DNA of 64,000 nt from positions 117,764 to 181,763 of the forward strand of contig CALXGN010000003.1 of NCBI GenBank assembly GCA_944387865.1. The letters are read 5' to 3'. A program made the translations under genes and the position numbers. Positions 8,701 to 16,996 of the stretch are shown in pieces; the stretch's first letter is position 1, and every line of letters starts with the position of its first letter. This DNA is from Scatomorpha stercorigallinarum. Its GTDB lineage: Bacteria > Bacillota > Clostridia > Oscillospirales > Oscillospiraceae. The notes beneath the pieces were generated by a model that saw only the letters and a program-made list of their open reading frames with translations, did not search any database and was not told where the DNA came from.

Positions 8701-9186
8701 GCGCAGCTCCAGCGCGCGGGCCCTGGCCGCCTCGTACTGCCCGGAGACTATCTTCTGAGGTATCTCCCCAGCCAGGCAGCCGGAGAGGCAGACGAGCCCC
8801 TCCGCGTGCTCATAGAGCAGCGGCCAGTCGATGCGCGGCTTGATGTAAAAGCCCTCCACGAAGCCCATGGAGACCAGGTAGCTGAGGTTGCGGTAGCCCG
8901 TCTCGTCCTTGCAGAGCAGTATCAGGTGGCTGTACTGGCTGTCCACGCCGTGTTCGCGGTCGGTGCGCGAGCGCGGCGCGACATAGACCTCGCAGCCGAT
9001 GATGGGCTTTATCCCCTCGGCGCGGCAGGCCCGGTAGAAGTTCACCGCGCCGTACATGACGCCGTGGTCGGTGATGGCGAGCGAGCTGAAGCCCAGCTCC
9101 TTCGCCCGTTTGGCCAGGCGCTCGATGCGGCAGGCCCCGTCGAGCAGGCTGTATTCCGTGTGCAGGTGCAGGTGGGTGAAGCCCAT
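5725..9186 (-). CDS. dnaE: DNA polymerase III alpha subunit
   Basis: Replicative C-family polymerase of 1153 residues, normal for DnaE. The N-terminal PHP domain begins HLHTEYSLLDG (5-15). The palm carries the metal-binding PDIDIDF near residue 395. Fingers, a helix-hairpin-helix region and a C-terminal OB fold (QRVTLAGVVESS...) follow. No 3'-5' exonuclease insertion is present, so it is not PolC. The ATG is three bases after the whiA stop, behind GGAAGTGAG inside the whiA end, so it is translated from the hprK-whiA operon. Its stop is followed by a GC hairpin at 5692-5719. Confidence 0.98.
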   Translation of the reverse strand: MGFTHLHLHTEYSLLDGACRIERLAKRAKELGFSSLAITDHGVMYGAVNFYRACRAEGIKPIIGCEVYVAPRSRTDREHGVDSQYSHLILLCKDETGYRNLSYLVSMGFVEGFYIKPRIDWPLLYEHAEGLVCLSGCLAGEIPQKIVSGQYEAARARALELREHFGDDFYLEIQRHGIEEENEAAAGLIRLHRETGIPLALTNDAHYIDRDDAYFQDVLMCIQTGKTVNDAERMRFETREFYLKSEQEMRALFPELPEAADNTELIARKCSYDFVFGHYHLPRFQLPEGETDGYAYLQKLCAEGFARRYPNDAGEVRARLDYELDMIHRMGFVDYFLIVSDFIRYAKGQGIPVGPGRGSAAGSVVSYCLYITDVDPIKYNLYFERFLNPERVSMPDIDIDFCVRRRGEVIDYVNRKYGQDHVAQIVTFGTMAARAAIRDTGRALDVSYAECDAVAKQVPFALGMTLDEAMRLSKQLREMYSGDERLHRLIDTARALEGMPRHASTHAAGVVITERPVYEYVPLAKNDESVVTQYTMTTLEELGLLKMDFLGLRNLTVLEDAAVLVRRRDPGFDVNSLPEDDGATFAMLRAGRTEGVFQLESAGMTGVCTRLGPKSVEDITAIIALYRPGPMDSIPKFLENSGHPEKISYKHPSLEPILSVTYGCIVYQEQVIEIFRRLAGFSLGQADNIRRAMSKKKHAVIDAERRAFIHGDEARGIPGCLANGISESVANSIYDEILDFASYAFNKSHAVAYAIVAYRTAYMKCHHPREYMSALLTSVLDSSTKVAEYIGECRELGIRVLPPDVNESGADFTVAGANIRFGLTAIKNIGAKFIALLVAEREQNGPFRGLEEFCRRMSGKELNRRAVESLIKSGAMDSLGLKRRAMLQMLDLILESIAADGRGNIAGQFDLFGFDEGKPDEATLVAVPDVEEFDRRELMAMEKEMTGLYLSGHPMDEYRDAARRAGAVPIGPILEDFANEDGPQDYIDGQRVTLAGVVESSRTRTTKNGTLMAYIQLEDDTGTMELLAFQRALDAGGGYVAANAALLVTGRISVRDEKEPQLMVDTIRPLSDLGPGGTDEAPPKERKLWLRLKSYDAKVMRRIELLCEMFPGHERMIVFFADTGKRLGAECRIHPSLIAELGEMLGEGNVIVK

Positions 9187-9189
9187 GGC

Positions 9190-10095
9190 TCACTTCCTCC
9201 CCGCGCCGGTCATGTCCACCAGCTTCTTCAGCCGGTGCCCGAGGCAGGACTTGGTCACATGCGGCTGGGAGATGGCGGAGAGCTCCGAAAGGCTGGCCTC
9301 CGGGTATTCAAGGCGCAGCTGCGCCGCCTGCTGCAGCTTTTCCGGCAGGCTGCGCAGGCCGGTGCCCTCCTCGATGCGGCGGATGGCGGCCAGCTGCTCC
9401 TGCGCGGCGGCCACGGTCTTGTCGGCGTTGGCCGTGTCGCAGTTCACCTTGCGGTTGATGTCGTTGCGCATCCCCTTCTCCACCTTGGCGGCCATCAGAC
9501 CCATGGCGGCGCGGGGCGCGCCCATGCTGGTGAGGAAGTCGGCGATGGCCTCCGACTGCTTGAAATAGGTGACGTAGGCGCGGCCGCGCTGCGCCTCCCC
9601 GGGGGCGAAGCCCAGCTCCAGCATCACGGAGTAGAACTCGCGGCTGACGCTGCGGTGCGAGGTGACGATCTCCAGGTGGTAGTCCTTCTCCGGGTCCGTG
9701 ATGCTGCCGCCGGAGAGGAAGGCCCCACGCACAAAGCTCGCCTTGCAGCAGTCGTTCTCCAGCACGCCGAGGTTGATGTGCAGCGCCAGCGTGTCCGTGG
9801 CCTCCGTGCCGAAGGCCCGGAAGACGGCCTGGATCTTCTCCGGGTCGGTGATGGTAAAGCTGCGCTTCCTGGTGGCGGAGGGCGCCGGCAGCTGGTCAAA
9901 GGTGACGCCGAAGGCCCGGCGGAAAAGCCGCGGCAGGGCCTCCGCCAGCTCCGCCCCGCCGGTGATGATGCGTATCTCCTGGGCGCTGAAGGTGTTGCAG
10001 AACAGCAGTATGCCATAGCACTCCGCCAGCGCGCAGCACTTCTTTTTCGGCTCCGAGCGCAGCAGCTCGGCCTTCGCTTCCGATGAAAATGACAT
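9190..10095 (-). CDS. whiA: DNA-binding protein WhiA
   Basis: 301 residues with the family start SFSSEAKAELLRSEPKKKCC. An N-terminal LAGLIDADG-homing-endonuclease-like fold (without nuclease function in the family) is joined to a C-terminal helix-turn-helix (LSELSAISQPHVTKSCLGHRLKK). WhiA affects cell division and chromosome segregation in Bacillus and sporulation genes in Streptomyces. The order rapZ-yvcK-whiA is the classic Gram-positive cluster. Confidence 0.97.
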   Translation of the reverse strand: MSFSSEAKAELLRSEPKKKCCALAECYGILLFCNTFSAQEIRIITGGAELAEALPRLFRRAFGVTFDQLPAPSATRKRSFTITDPEKIQAVFRAFGTEATDTLALHINLGVLENDCCKASFVRGAFLSGGSITDPEKDYHLEIVTSHRSVSREFYSVMLELGFAPGEAQRGRAYVTYFKQSEAIADFLTSMGAPRAAMGLMAAKVEKGMRNDINRKVNCDTANADKTVAAAQEQLAAIRRIEEGTGLRSLPEKLQQAAQLRLEYPEASLSELSAISQPHVTKSCLGHRLKKLVDMTGAGRK

Positions 10096-10125
10096 CTCTT
10101 TCTCCTTACGTATGCGCCGTGGCGC

Positions 10126-11121
10126 TTATTCGTACACCCTGGTGTGCGACTTCTCCCTGTACGCGCGCAGCAGCTCGGCCGCCAGCGCGTCCGGGTCGTG
10201 GCGGATAACGCCGTTGCGCCAGGCGGCCACGGGGGCGTAGATGAGCCCCACGCCCAGCTCCTGCACGGCCGGCACGTCCACCGCCACGGGCTCCGCGCCC
10301 TCGCGGGCGTATTTTTCCCGCACTTCCGGCGGTATCTCCCCGCTGTTGGCGAGGCACCAGTCGAAGAGCCGCCGCCCGCTGTTCGAGAAAATGGCGCCTA
10401 TGTGGTCGGAGGCCGTATAGCCCTCCGTCTCCCCGTCCTGCGTCATGATGTTGAGGACATATATGCGGAAAGCGTCCGAGTTTGCGACGGCCTCGGCCAC
10501 GCCGGCGCAGAGCAGGTTGGGCATGATGCTCGTATAGAGGCTGCCCGGCCCGAGGACGATCATGTCCGCCTCGCCGATGGCCTCGAGCACCTCGTCCAGC
10601 GCCTGCGGGTGCGGCGGCACCAGGCGCACGCGCTCGATGCGCTTGTCCGTGCCCTTTTTGAACTCCGCGATCAGCGACTCGCCCAGCACCTCCGTGCCGT
10701 CGTCAAAGTCCGCCGCCAGATAGACGCTCTCGTTCGTCACCGGCAGCACGCGCCCGGTGATGGCCAGCACGTCGCTCATCCTGCGCACGGCCTCGTCGAA
10801 GGTGTCCGACATGCCGTTGAGCGCGGCCAGGAAGAGGTTGCCGAAGCTCTGCCCCTTGAGCACGCCCTCCGTGAAGCGGTAGGCGAGCAGGCGCTCCATG
10901 GTGGGCTCCGTGTTCGCCAGGGCCTGGATGCAGTTGCGCACGTCGCCCGGGGGCGGCATCCCCAGGTCCTGGCGGAGCATGCCGCTGCCGCCGCCGTCGT
11001 CGGCCACGGTGACCACGGCCGTGATGTCCTCCGCGCAGCGCTTGAGCCCGCGCAGCATGGTGGAGAGCCCGGTGCCGCCGCCTATCACGACTATTTTCGG
11101 CCCGGAGCGTTCCTTTGCCAT
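10126..11121 (-). CDS. yvcK: YvcK-type gluconeogenesis/morphology factor
   Basis: 331-residue CofD-like Rossmann protein (IVVIGGGTGLSTMLRGLK at the N-terminus, TVADDGGGSGMLR, PPPGDVRNC). Family members bind UDP-GlcNAc and are needed for growth on gluconeogenic carbon and for normal cell wall synthesis. The start lies four bases after the rapZ stop. Its position between rapZ and whiA supports the call. Confidence 0.96.
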   Translation of the reverse strand: MAKERSGPKIVVIGGGTGLSTMLRGLKRCAEDITAVVTVADDGGGSGMLRQDLGMPPPGDVRNCIQALANTEPTMERLLAYRFTEGVLKGQSFGNLFLAALNGMSDTFDEAVRRMSDVLAITGRVLPVTNESVYLAADFDDGTEVLGESLIAEFKKGTDKRIERVRLVPPHPQALDEVLEAIGEADMIVLGPGSLYTSIMPNLLCAGVAEAVANSDAFRIYVLNIMTQDGETEGYTASDHIGAIFSNSGRRLFDWCLANSGEIPPEVREKYAREGAEPVAVDVPAVQELGVGLIYAPVAAWRNGVIRHDPDALAAELLRAYREKSHTRVYE

Positions 11122-11125
11122 GTCC

Positions 11126-11986
11126 TCAGCCCCCCTTTTCCAGGTCGCGGCAGCTCAGCGCCACGTCTGCGCCGCCGCGGATGAGCAGGTCCGTCACCGC
11201 CCGCGCCACGGCCACGCTGCGGTGCCGCCCGCCCGTACAGCCGACGGCGATGTTCAGCGTGTACTTGCCTTCCTCGGTATAGCGCGGCAGCAGGAAGCCG
11301 AGCAGCGGCTCCAGCAGCTCCATGAAGCGCTGCGCGCCCTCGCTCCCGAGCACGAAGCCATACACCGGCGCGTCCAGCCCGGAGAGCGGCCTCAGCTCCT
11401 CCACGTAATAGGGGTTGGGCAAAAAGCGCACGTCCAGCACAAGGTCTGCGTCGAGCGGCAGGCCGTATTTATAGCCGAAGGCCGTCACCGTCACGGCCAG
11501 CCGCCGCTCGCGCGAGAGCGAGAGCAGGCCGGCTATGCGCGACTGCAGCGCGGCGGTGGTGAGGCCCGTGGTGTTGATGATATAGTCCGCCCGCTCGCGC
11601 ACCGGCTCCAGCACGGCCGTCTCGCGCGCGATGGCGTCCTCGATGGAGTCGCCGGGGCTCATCAGCGGGTGCCTGCGGCGGGAGGACTTGTATCTGCGCA
11701 CGAGCGTCTGCACGTCCGCCTCCACGAAGAGGATGCGGTATTCCAGCCCCGTGCTCCAGAGCCCGTCGAGCGTGGCGAAGAGCTGCGAGAGGCTCTCGCC
11801 TTCCCTCACGTCCGTCACCAGAGCCACGCGCTCGTATTTGCCCCCCGCCGCGCGGCAGAGCTCCGCAAAGCGCGGCAGCAGCGCGACGGGCATGTTGTCC
11901 ACGCAGTAATAGCCCATGTCCTCGAGTATGTCCGCCGTCAGGCTCTTGCCCGCGCCGGACATGCCGGAAATGATAAGGAATTCCAT
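11126..11986 (-). CDS. rapZ: RNase adapter / nucleotide-binding protein RapZ (YvcJ)
   Basis: 286-residue P-loop protein. Walker A is GMSGAGKS at residues 8-15, and the C-terminal half carries the VGCTGGRHRSVA signature. In enterobacteria RapZ guides RNase E to GlmZ; in Firmicutes YvcJ hydrolyses GTP and its target is unsettled. Upstream murB, an amino-sugar cell wall gene, fits the amino-sugar theme of RapZ and YvcK. Confidence 0.96.
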   Translation of the reverse strand: MEFLIISGMSGAGKSLTADILEDMGYYCVDNMPVALLPRFAELCRAAGGKYERVALVTDVREGESLSQLFATLDGLWSTGLEYRILFVEADVQTLVRRYKSSRRRHPLMSPGDSIEDAIARETAVLEPVRERADYIINTTGLTTAALQSRIAGLLSLSRERRLAVTVTAFGYKYGLPLDADLVLDVRFLPNPYYVEELRPLSGLDAPVYGFVLGSEGAQRFMELLEPLLGFLLPRYTEEGKYTLNIAVGCTGGRHRSVAVARAVTDLLIRGGADVALSCRDLEKGG

Positions 11987-12014
11987 AGTCGTTCTCCCGT
12001 GTACGCCCGGCGGC

Positions 12015-12932
12015 TCAGCCCTCCGGGCCCAGTATCCTGACCTCCGGCTCCAGCATCACGCCAAAGCGCTCAAAAACGCGCCGCTGCACCTCGGCGATGA
12101 GGGCGGTGACGTCCGCGTAAGTGGCCCCGCCGGCGTTGATGATGAAGCCCGCGTGCTTTTCCGACACCTTCGCGCCCCCCACGGCCAGGCCCTTGAGCCC
12201 CGCCTGGTCGATCATGGCGGCGGCATAGCCGCCCTGCGGGCGCTTGAAGGTGCTGCCCGCGCTGGGCCACTCCAGCGGCTGGCTGGCGCGGCGCTTTTCC
12301 GCCAGGGCGCGCATCCGCGCAGCGATCTCCGCGCCGCTGTCCGGCCGCAGGCGGAAGACGGCCCCCGTCAGTACGCGCCCGCTGCCCTCCAGCGCGCTGT
12401 GGCGGTAGGAGAGCCCCAGCTCCTCCGCGCCCATCGTCTCCGCCGAGCCGTCCGGCGAGAGGACGCGCGCCGAGGCCAGGACGTCCTTCATCTCCCCGCC
12501 GTAGGCCCCGGCGTTCATGAAAACGCCGCCGCCCACGCTGCCGGGGATGCCGTGGGCGAATTCCAGCCCGGCGAGCTGCGCGCGCTGGGCGGCCGCGGCC
12601 GCGCGGGCCATCGGGCAGCCGGCGCCGGCGCGCAGCTCCTCCCCCGCCGCGGACACGCCGTCCATGGCGGCGGTGCAGAGCACCACGGCGTCCAGCCCCC
12701 CGTCCGGAACCAGCAGGTTGGTGCCGCTGCCGATGACCACGGGCCGGACGCCCTCGCCGTACATGAGCTTCAGCAGCTTTGCGGCCTCGTCCTCGTCCGC
12801 GGGCAGGCAGAACAGCCGCGCCGGCCCGCCGATGCGGAAGGAGCAGTGCGCGCTCATGGGCTCGTATTCCCGCGCGCGCTCCGCGCTCAGCACGGCGCGC
12901 AGCGCCCGCACAAGGCTCTCGCTCAAAGGCAT
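12015..12932 (-). CDS. murB: UDP-N-acetylmuramate dehydrogenase
   Basis: FAD-dependent reductase that completes UDP-MurNAc synthesis in the cytosol; 305 residues. The FAD-binding domain begins SFRIGGPARLF and VIGSGTNLLVPDGG, followed by HGIPGSVGGGVFMNAGAYG. The catalytic Ser lies in PSAGSTFKRP, and the short form without extra loops is type II. It starts three bases after the hprK stop, so the two are translationally close. Confidence 0.97.
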   Translation of the reverse strand: MPLSESLVRALRAVLSAERAREYEPMSAHCSFRIGGPARLFCLPADEDEAAKLLKLMYGEGVRPVVIGSGTNLLVPDGGLDAVVLCTAAMDGVSAAGEELRAGAGCPMARAAAAAQRAQLAGLEFAHGIPGSVGGGVFMNAGAYGGEMKDVLASARVLSPDGSAETMGAEELGLSYRHSALEGSGRVLTGAVFRLRPDSGAEIAARMRALAEKRRASQPLEWPSAGSTFKRPQGGYAAAMIDQAGLKGLAVGGAKVSEKHAGFIINAGGATYADVTALIAEVQRRVFERFGVMLEPEVRILGPEG

Positions 12933-12935
12933 GCT

Positions 12936-13874
12936 TTAAAAGTCCCTCCCCATGTTCACCAGCTCGTCGTGCTCGGCGGCGAGCGCCTGGGCGGCGTTAT
13001 AGCCCATCTTCTTCTGGCGGTTGTTCATGGCCGCCAGCTCCAGTATCACGGCCAGGTTGCGCCCCGGCCGCACGGGTATGGTCACCATCGGCACGTTCAC
13101 GCCCAGGATGTCGGTGTACTCCGTCTCCAGCCCCAGGCGGTCATAGGCCTTGCCGTCGTCCCAGAGCTCGAAGTTCACCACCAGGTCCACCTCGCTCTCC
13201 GGCTTCACGGCGCCCATGCCGAAGATGTGCCGCGCGTTGATGACGCCGATGCCGCGCAGCTCCATGTAATAGCGTATGAGCTCGGGGGCGGTGCCAATGA
13301 GCGTGGTGCGGTTTATGCGCCGCACCTCCACGGCGTCGTCGGCGATCAGGCGGTGGCCGCGCTTGATGAGCTCCAGGGCGGTCTCGCTCTTGCCCACGCC
13401 GGAGTCGCCGGTGATGAGCAGGCCCTCGCCGCTCACCTCCACCAGCACGCCGTGCATCGTCAGCCGCGGGGCCAGCGCGCTGCGCAGCAGGCTGATGAGG
13501 TCGGCCATGAAGGTGGATGTGTCCTCCTGCGTGGTCAGCAGCGTGCGGTCATAGCGCTCGGAGAGCTCCACCAGCTCCGGCAGCAGCTCCACGCCGTGGC
13601 AGGTGATGAGCGCAGAGAGGTCAAAGCGCATAAAGCGCTCCAGCGCCCGGCGGCGCTCCTCGGGCGCAAGCTGCTCAAGATAGCGCGTCTCCACGCGGCC
13701 GATGAGCTGCAAACGCTTGGGGTCGAAATAGTCGTAGAAGCCCGCGAGCTGCAGCGCGGGGCGGTTGACGTCGGCGGTCGATATGCGCGCGGTGTCAAAG
13801 TCCCTGGAAGCGTGCAGGACGCTCAGCCCCAGGTCCTTCACGATGCTGCTGAGAGCGATGGAATATTCGGACAT
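12936..13874 (-). CDS. hprK: HPr kinase/phosphorylase
   Basis: Bifunctional kinase/phosphorylase of HPr Ser46, the master switch of carbon catabolite repression in Firmicutes; 312 residues. An N-terminal domain is followed by the P-loop GDSGVGKSETALELIKRGH and the HprK signature LRGIGVINARHIFG. First gene of the hprK-murB-rapZ-yvcK-whiA-dnaE operon, with its own promoter. The ribosome site is AAAGGGGG. Confidence 0.97.
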   Translation of the reverse strand: MSEYSIALSSIVKDLGLSVLHASRDFDTARISTADVNRPALQLAGFYDYFDPKRLQLIGRVETRYLEQLAPEERRRALERFMRFDLSALITCHGVELLPELVELSERYDRTLLTTQEDTSTFMADLISLLRSALAPRLTMHGVLVEVSGEGLLITGDSGVGKSETALELIKRGHRLIADDAVEVRRINRTTLIGTAPELIRYYMELRGIGVINARHIFGMGAVKPESEVDLVVNFELWDDGKAYDRLGLETEYTDILGVNVPMVTIPVRPGRNLAVILELAAMNNRQKKMGYNAAQALAAEHDELVNMGRDF

Positions 13875-13906
13875 GCCGCTGCCCCCTTTCTTTTACCTTA
13901 CGCTAT

Positions 13907-13935
13907 ATTTTAACCACTTGGGAGGAGTTTGGCAA
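13907..13935 (-). promoter_or_regulatory. Promoter of the hprK operon
   Basis: TTGCCA (13935-13930), 17 bp, TAAAAT (13912-13907), about 30 bp upstream of hprK. The long repeat copy begins directly upstream of it. Confidence 0.65.
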
Positions 13936-13944
13936 CATATAAAA

Positions 13945-14560
13945 TACAAGGGGGACGTTGTCCCCCTCGTAGGCTCCCCCTCTCCGCGCACAGCGCGGAG
14001 GTTGCGCCCACGGGGCGCAAGATAAGGTATCGCCCCGAGGCAAAGCCCCGGGGCGATTTTGTCCGCCCTATGCGGGCGGCCATTCCTATACTTGGGAGGT
14101 TTCTGCCACTGACTTAACGGGGTTTTCTAATGTGTCCCATTTTGCGGGGCAAAATGGGACTTTGATACGCCGCCCGCGCTGGCAGGCGCGGGCGAGCGAA
14201 ATGCGCGGAGCGGGCGGAGCCCGCCCACGGACGTGGTTTGCACCGTTTATGCCCACTACAAGTAGGGGGCTTTAAGCAACTGCCCACGCAGTGCCGCGAG
14301 CGTAAGCGAAGCAATGCACGGTCGGCGGCGAGCAAAGCCATTCGATGACGGGATGACCACCTGCGACACGCAGGAACCCGTAAAAGACAGCTTTTACCTA
14401 CGACAAGCACCAAAAGCGTTTTTCTTTGGGGCGCCACTCCCGTTTCTTTGGGCAAGACCAAAGAAATGGGGTGGCAAAGGGTCGCAGGGCCTTGCCCTGC
14501 TCTGCCCGCCGCCGCGACGCGGCGGCAATTGCTTCCAGGCGCAGCCTGGGGAAAATTGCG
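13945..14560 (+). repeat. Intergenic mosaic repeat copy 1 (modules A and B)
   Basis: Gene-free stretch between the divergent promoters of hprK and rpmB. Module A is a chain of palindromes: GGGGGACGTTGTCCCCC, GCGCAA/TTGCGC, ATCGCCCCG/CGGGGCGAT, a GCCCATAGGGC-type dyad, GTCCCATTTT/AAAATGGGAC, and GCCCGCGC dyads. Module B starts about 14290 and contains the conserved GATGACGGGATGACCAC and a long hairpin 14420-14477. It is near-identical to the copy at 48806-49501. No transposase or long sensible reading frame is present. Confidence 0.9.
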
Positions 14561-14571
14561 AAAAATTCAGC

Positions 14572-14600
14572 TTGCATTTACCGCCCGGCTCTGCTACAAT
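14572..14600 (+). promoter_or_regulatory. Promoter of rpmB
   Basis: TTGCAT (14572-14577), 17 bp, TACAAT (14595-14600). Confidence 0.7.
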
Positions 14601-14655
14601 AGATAAGCTGTTTATCGAACAGAGACTTATGATAAGGAACGGAGGTGCTTCACAA

Positions 14656-14844
14656 ATGGCGAAGTGTGAATTCTGCGGCAAGGATATGGCCTTTGGCATC
14701 AAGGTCAGCCACTCCCACAGGCGCTCCAACCGCACCTGGAAGCCGAATGTAAAGCGCGTCAAGGCCATAGTGGACGGAAGCCCCAGGCACGTATACGCCT
14801 GCACCCGCTGCCTCCGCAGCGGCAAGGTCACCCGCGCGGTGTGA
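14656..14844 (+). CDS. rpmB: Large ribosomal subunit protein bL28
   Basis: 62-residue ribosomal protein, the short Firmicute form. MAKCEFCGKDMAFG opens the chain and two CxxC knuckles (CEFC and CTRC) make it the zinc-binding C+ version. The core SHSHRRSNRTWKPNVKRV matches the family. GGAGGTGCTTCACAA precedes the ATG. It is monocistronic, with its own promoter and terminator. Confidence 0.97.
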   Translation: MAKCEFCGKDMAFGIKVSHSHRRSNRTWKPNVKRVKAIVDGSPRHVYACTRCLRSGKVTRAV

Positions 14845-14867
14845 CGCTCTTCACTGCCACTGGCAAA

Positions 14868-14915
14868 GCGAGCCGGGAGAGGGAATCTATCCCCCTCCCG
14901 GCGCGCTTTATTTTT
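14868..14915 (+). terminator. rpmB terminator
   Basis: Stem GCCGGGAG...CTCCCGGC followed by GCGCTTTATTTTT. On the other strand it lies at the end of the lipoprotein gene 14926-15345 and may serve both. Confidence 0.75.
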
Positions 14916-14925
14916 CCTGCGCTTT

Positions 14926-15345
14926 TCAGGGCAGTAGCCCCTCCAGGTGCTCCGCCGCGGACGGCGTGAGCTCGAGCGCCATGGTCGTGGAGAGCAGCTC
15001 GACGGCTATGACGCCGCCCTCGTACAGCTCCATCCGCAGCACCAGGTCCCAGCCTTCGGGCTGCGTCTGCCCCAGCTTCACCGTCTTTTCCTGATAGAAT
15101 TCCGCTGTGCAGAGCAGCGCGGCGTCCTGCGGGATGGCGGCGGGGCTCCAGCTGTCCATCTCCAGAGCGGAGACGAATTCCTCGATCTCTTCGCTGTCCG
15201 TGATGCTGAGGACTTCTTCTCCCGCCGCGTCGCGCAGCTCTATGAGCTGCGCTTTGGCGAAGGGGACGTCCTCGCCGTCACGCTGCTCCCCGCAGCCGGA
15301 GAGCAGCAGCGCGGCGAGCAGGGCCGCGGCAATGATTTTTTTCAT
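14926..15345 (-). CDS. Small lipoprotein of unknown function
   Basis: 139 residues. A type II signal (MKKIIAAALLAALLLSGCG) puts the lipidated Cys at residue 18. The rest is an acidic, beta-rich domain (IELRDAAGEEVLSITDSEEIEEFVSAL...) resembling small lipoproteins of gut Clostridia; I do not recognise a named family. It starts 11 bases after the SGNH lipoprotein stop, so it is probably the last gene of the GntR-ABC operon. Confidence 0.8.
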   Translation of the reverse strand: MKKIIAAALLAALLLSGCGEQRDGEDVPFAKAQLIELRDAAGEEVLSITDSEEIEEFVSALEMDSWSPAAIPQDAALLCTAEFYQEKTVKLGQTQPEGWDLVLRMELYEGGVIAVELLSTTMALELTPSAAEHLEGLLP

Positions 15346-15356
15346 ATTTCCTTACC

Positions 15357-16175
15357 TCACTGATAGGCGTGCGTGCGGATATACATGAGCACGTCCTCCA
15401 GGGCGTCCTTGCTCAGGTGATAGCCGTCGCCTATGTGGCTCGTCTCCGGCAGGTCGCCGTTTTCGTCCTTCACGGCGGCGGCGAGGTCGATGTAGCGCAC
15501 GCCCTCTTCCTCGGCTATCTCATATATCCATTCGCTGGCGGCGGCCAGCCTGGCGTTGTTGATGTCGTCCTGATAGGGATAGCTCAGCGCCACCGGGTAG
15601 AGTGAGGAGAGCATGATTTTCGTCTCCGGGCAGGCCTCTTTCAGCGCCTCCACCATCTCCGTGTACTCGCTCTTGAAGTACTCCTCGTCCATGAAGGAGA
15701 CGCCGTTGGTACCGAGGTTGACGATCAGGTATTCGGGCTTTTTCGTCTCCATCGCCTCGGTGACGTCGATCTCCGTCCAGGTCTCCGGATAGACGATCTT
15801 GTCGATGTCCCAGCGGTTGAGCGTCAGCGTGCCGCTCATGGGCGTCCACACCTGGGTCGTCCAGTAGCCGCCCTCGAACATCTCCGCCAGGCGGAAGCGG
15901 TTGGTGTTGCTGTCGCCGTAAAAGACGATGGCATCCAGATAGTCCTGCCCGGCGTCCTCGGTCTCGCCCAGCAGCGTGGGCGGCGGCGTGGGCTCCGGGG
16001 TGGGCGTGGGAGTGGGCTCCGGCGTCGGCTCCGGGGTGGGTGAGGGCGTATTTTCCGGCTCCTCCGTGGCCGCGGGGGCGGCGGAGGGTGTCTCCGCCGC
16101 CCCCGCCCCCTCGCCGCAGCCGGCGGCGAAGAGCAGGGCGAGGGCGAGCAGCAGTGCGGCGGGGCGTTTTATCAC
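15357..16175 (-). CDS. SGNH/GDSL-type hydrolase lipoprotein
   Basis: 272 residues, exported and lipid-anchored (lipobox LLFAAGCG). A Thr/Pro/Glu-rich linker (about residues 35-65) is followed by an SGNH esterase/acyltransferase-type domain: block I YGDSN with the nucleophile Ser, block III NLGTNG, and block V DGYHLS with the catalytic Asp/His. It may act on acylated wall or host glycans. The GTG start overlaps the permease stop (GTGA). Longer upstream starts would run through the permease gene. Confidence 0.85.
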   Translation of the reverse strand: MIKRPAALLLALALLFAAGCGEGAGAAETPSAAPAATEEPENTPSPTPEPTPEPTPTPTPEPTPPPTLLGETEDAGQDYLDAIVFYGDSNTNRFRLAEMFEGGYWTTQVWTPMSGTLTLNRWDIDKIVYPETWTEIDVTEAMETKKPEYLIVNLGTNGVSFMDEEYFKSEYTEMVEALKEACPETKIMLSSLYPVALSYPYQDDINNARLAAASEWIYEIAEEEGVRYIDLAAAVKDENGDLPETSHIGDGYHLSKDALEDVLMYIRTHAYQ

Positions 16176-16996
16176 GGCAGGTTCAGCCTCCTTTTGAGCG
16201 TGAAGGTGGTGCCGAAATAGAGTATCCCGGCGTAGAGCAGCTCGATCAGGCAGATGCCCAGCAGCGTGGCGTGGCCCAGGTTGAGCGCGTTGCGCAGCGT
16301 ATAGACGAAGTTGAACTGCATGCCGTCCAGCGAGGTGCCGAGGCCGACGAGCAGCAGCACCAGCACGACCTGCGTGACGAAGCCGATGGCGAAGTAGAAG
16401 CCCACGGAGAGCAGCATCTTGTGGTTGGAAAAGCTGTGCCCCAGCGCGAGCGCGGTGTAGAACACCAGGCAGGAGCCGGCCAGGCCCAGCAGCACCAGCA
16501 TCAGCAGCTCCAGCGCGAAGGCCAGCACCTCGTACCATCCCACGCCCACGGACTCCAGCTCGTGGAAGATCATGCCAAGGCCGCGGATGAGCTCCAGGCC
16601 CAGGCCCAGGTCCAGCGGCGCGGCCAGCACCAGCAGGGAGAGCACGATATCGACGAAGGCCGCCACCAGCCATATTATAGCCACGATCAGCTTCGAGCAG
16701 ACGATGCCGTGCACGCCGGCGGGCAGGGTGAACATCAGGTAGCCCTCGTCCGTCAGCAGGTTCTTGTAAAAGCGGTAGATGACCGCCACCAGCACCACCG
16801 CCCCGATGGCGAGGATGGCCATCACATAGAGGAAGCCCAGCGTGCCGGTGACAAAGTGGACGACCGCGCTGGCCGTGTTCTCCGAGATGCGCACACAGAC
16901 GGCCAGCAGCCCGGAAATGGCCAGCAGGGCGATGAGCAGCGGCAGCATCAGCCGGCCCGTGGCCTTGAATTCGTATTTCAGCAGCTTTCTCAGCAT
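16172..16996 (-). CDS. ABC transporter permease (ABC-2 type)
   Basis: 274 residues with about six hydrophobic segments, starting MLRKLLKYEFKATGRLMLP, the usual amphipathic lead of ABC-2 export permeases. It overlaps the ATPase gene by 7 bases and the SGNH gene by 4. Together with the ATPase it should form a YtrA-regulated exporter or antimicrobial-resistance-type pump. Substrate unknown. Confidence 0.85.
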   Translation of the reverse strand: MLRKLLKYEFKATGRLMLPLLIALLAISGLLAVCVRISENTASAVVHFVTGTLGFLYVMAILAIGAVVLVAVIYRFYKNLLTDEGYLMFTLPAGVHGIVCSKLIVAIIWLVAAFVDIVLSLLVLAAPLDLGLGLELIRGLGMIFHELESVGVGWYEVLAFALELLMLVLLGLAGSCLVFYTALALGHSFSNHKMLLSVGFYFAIGFVTQVVLVLLLVGLGTSLDGMQFNFVYTLRNALNLGHATLLGICLIELLYAGILYFGTTFTLKRRLNLP

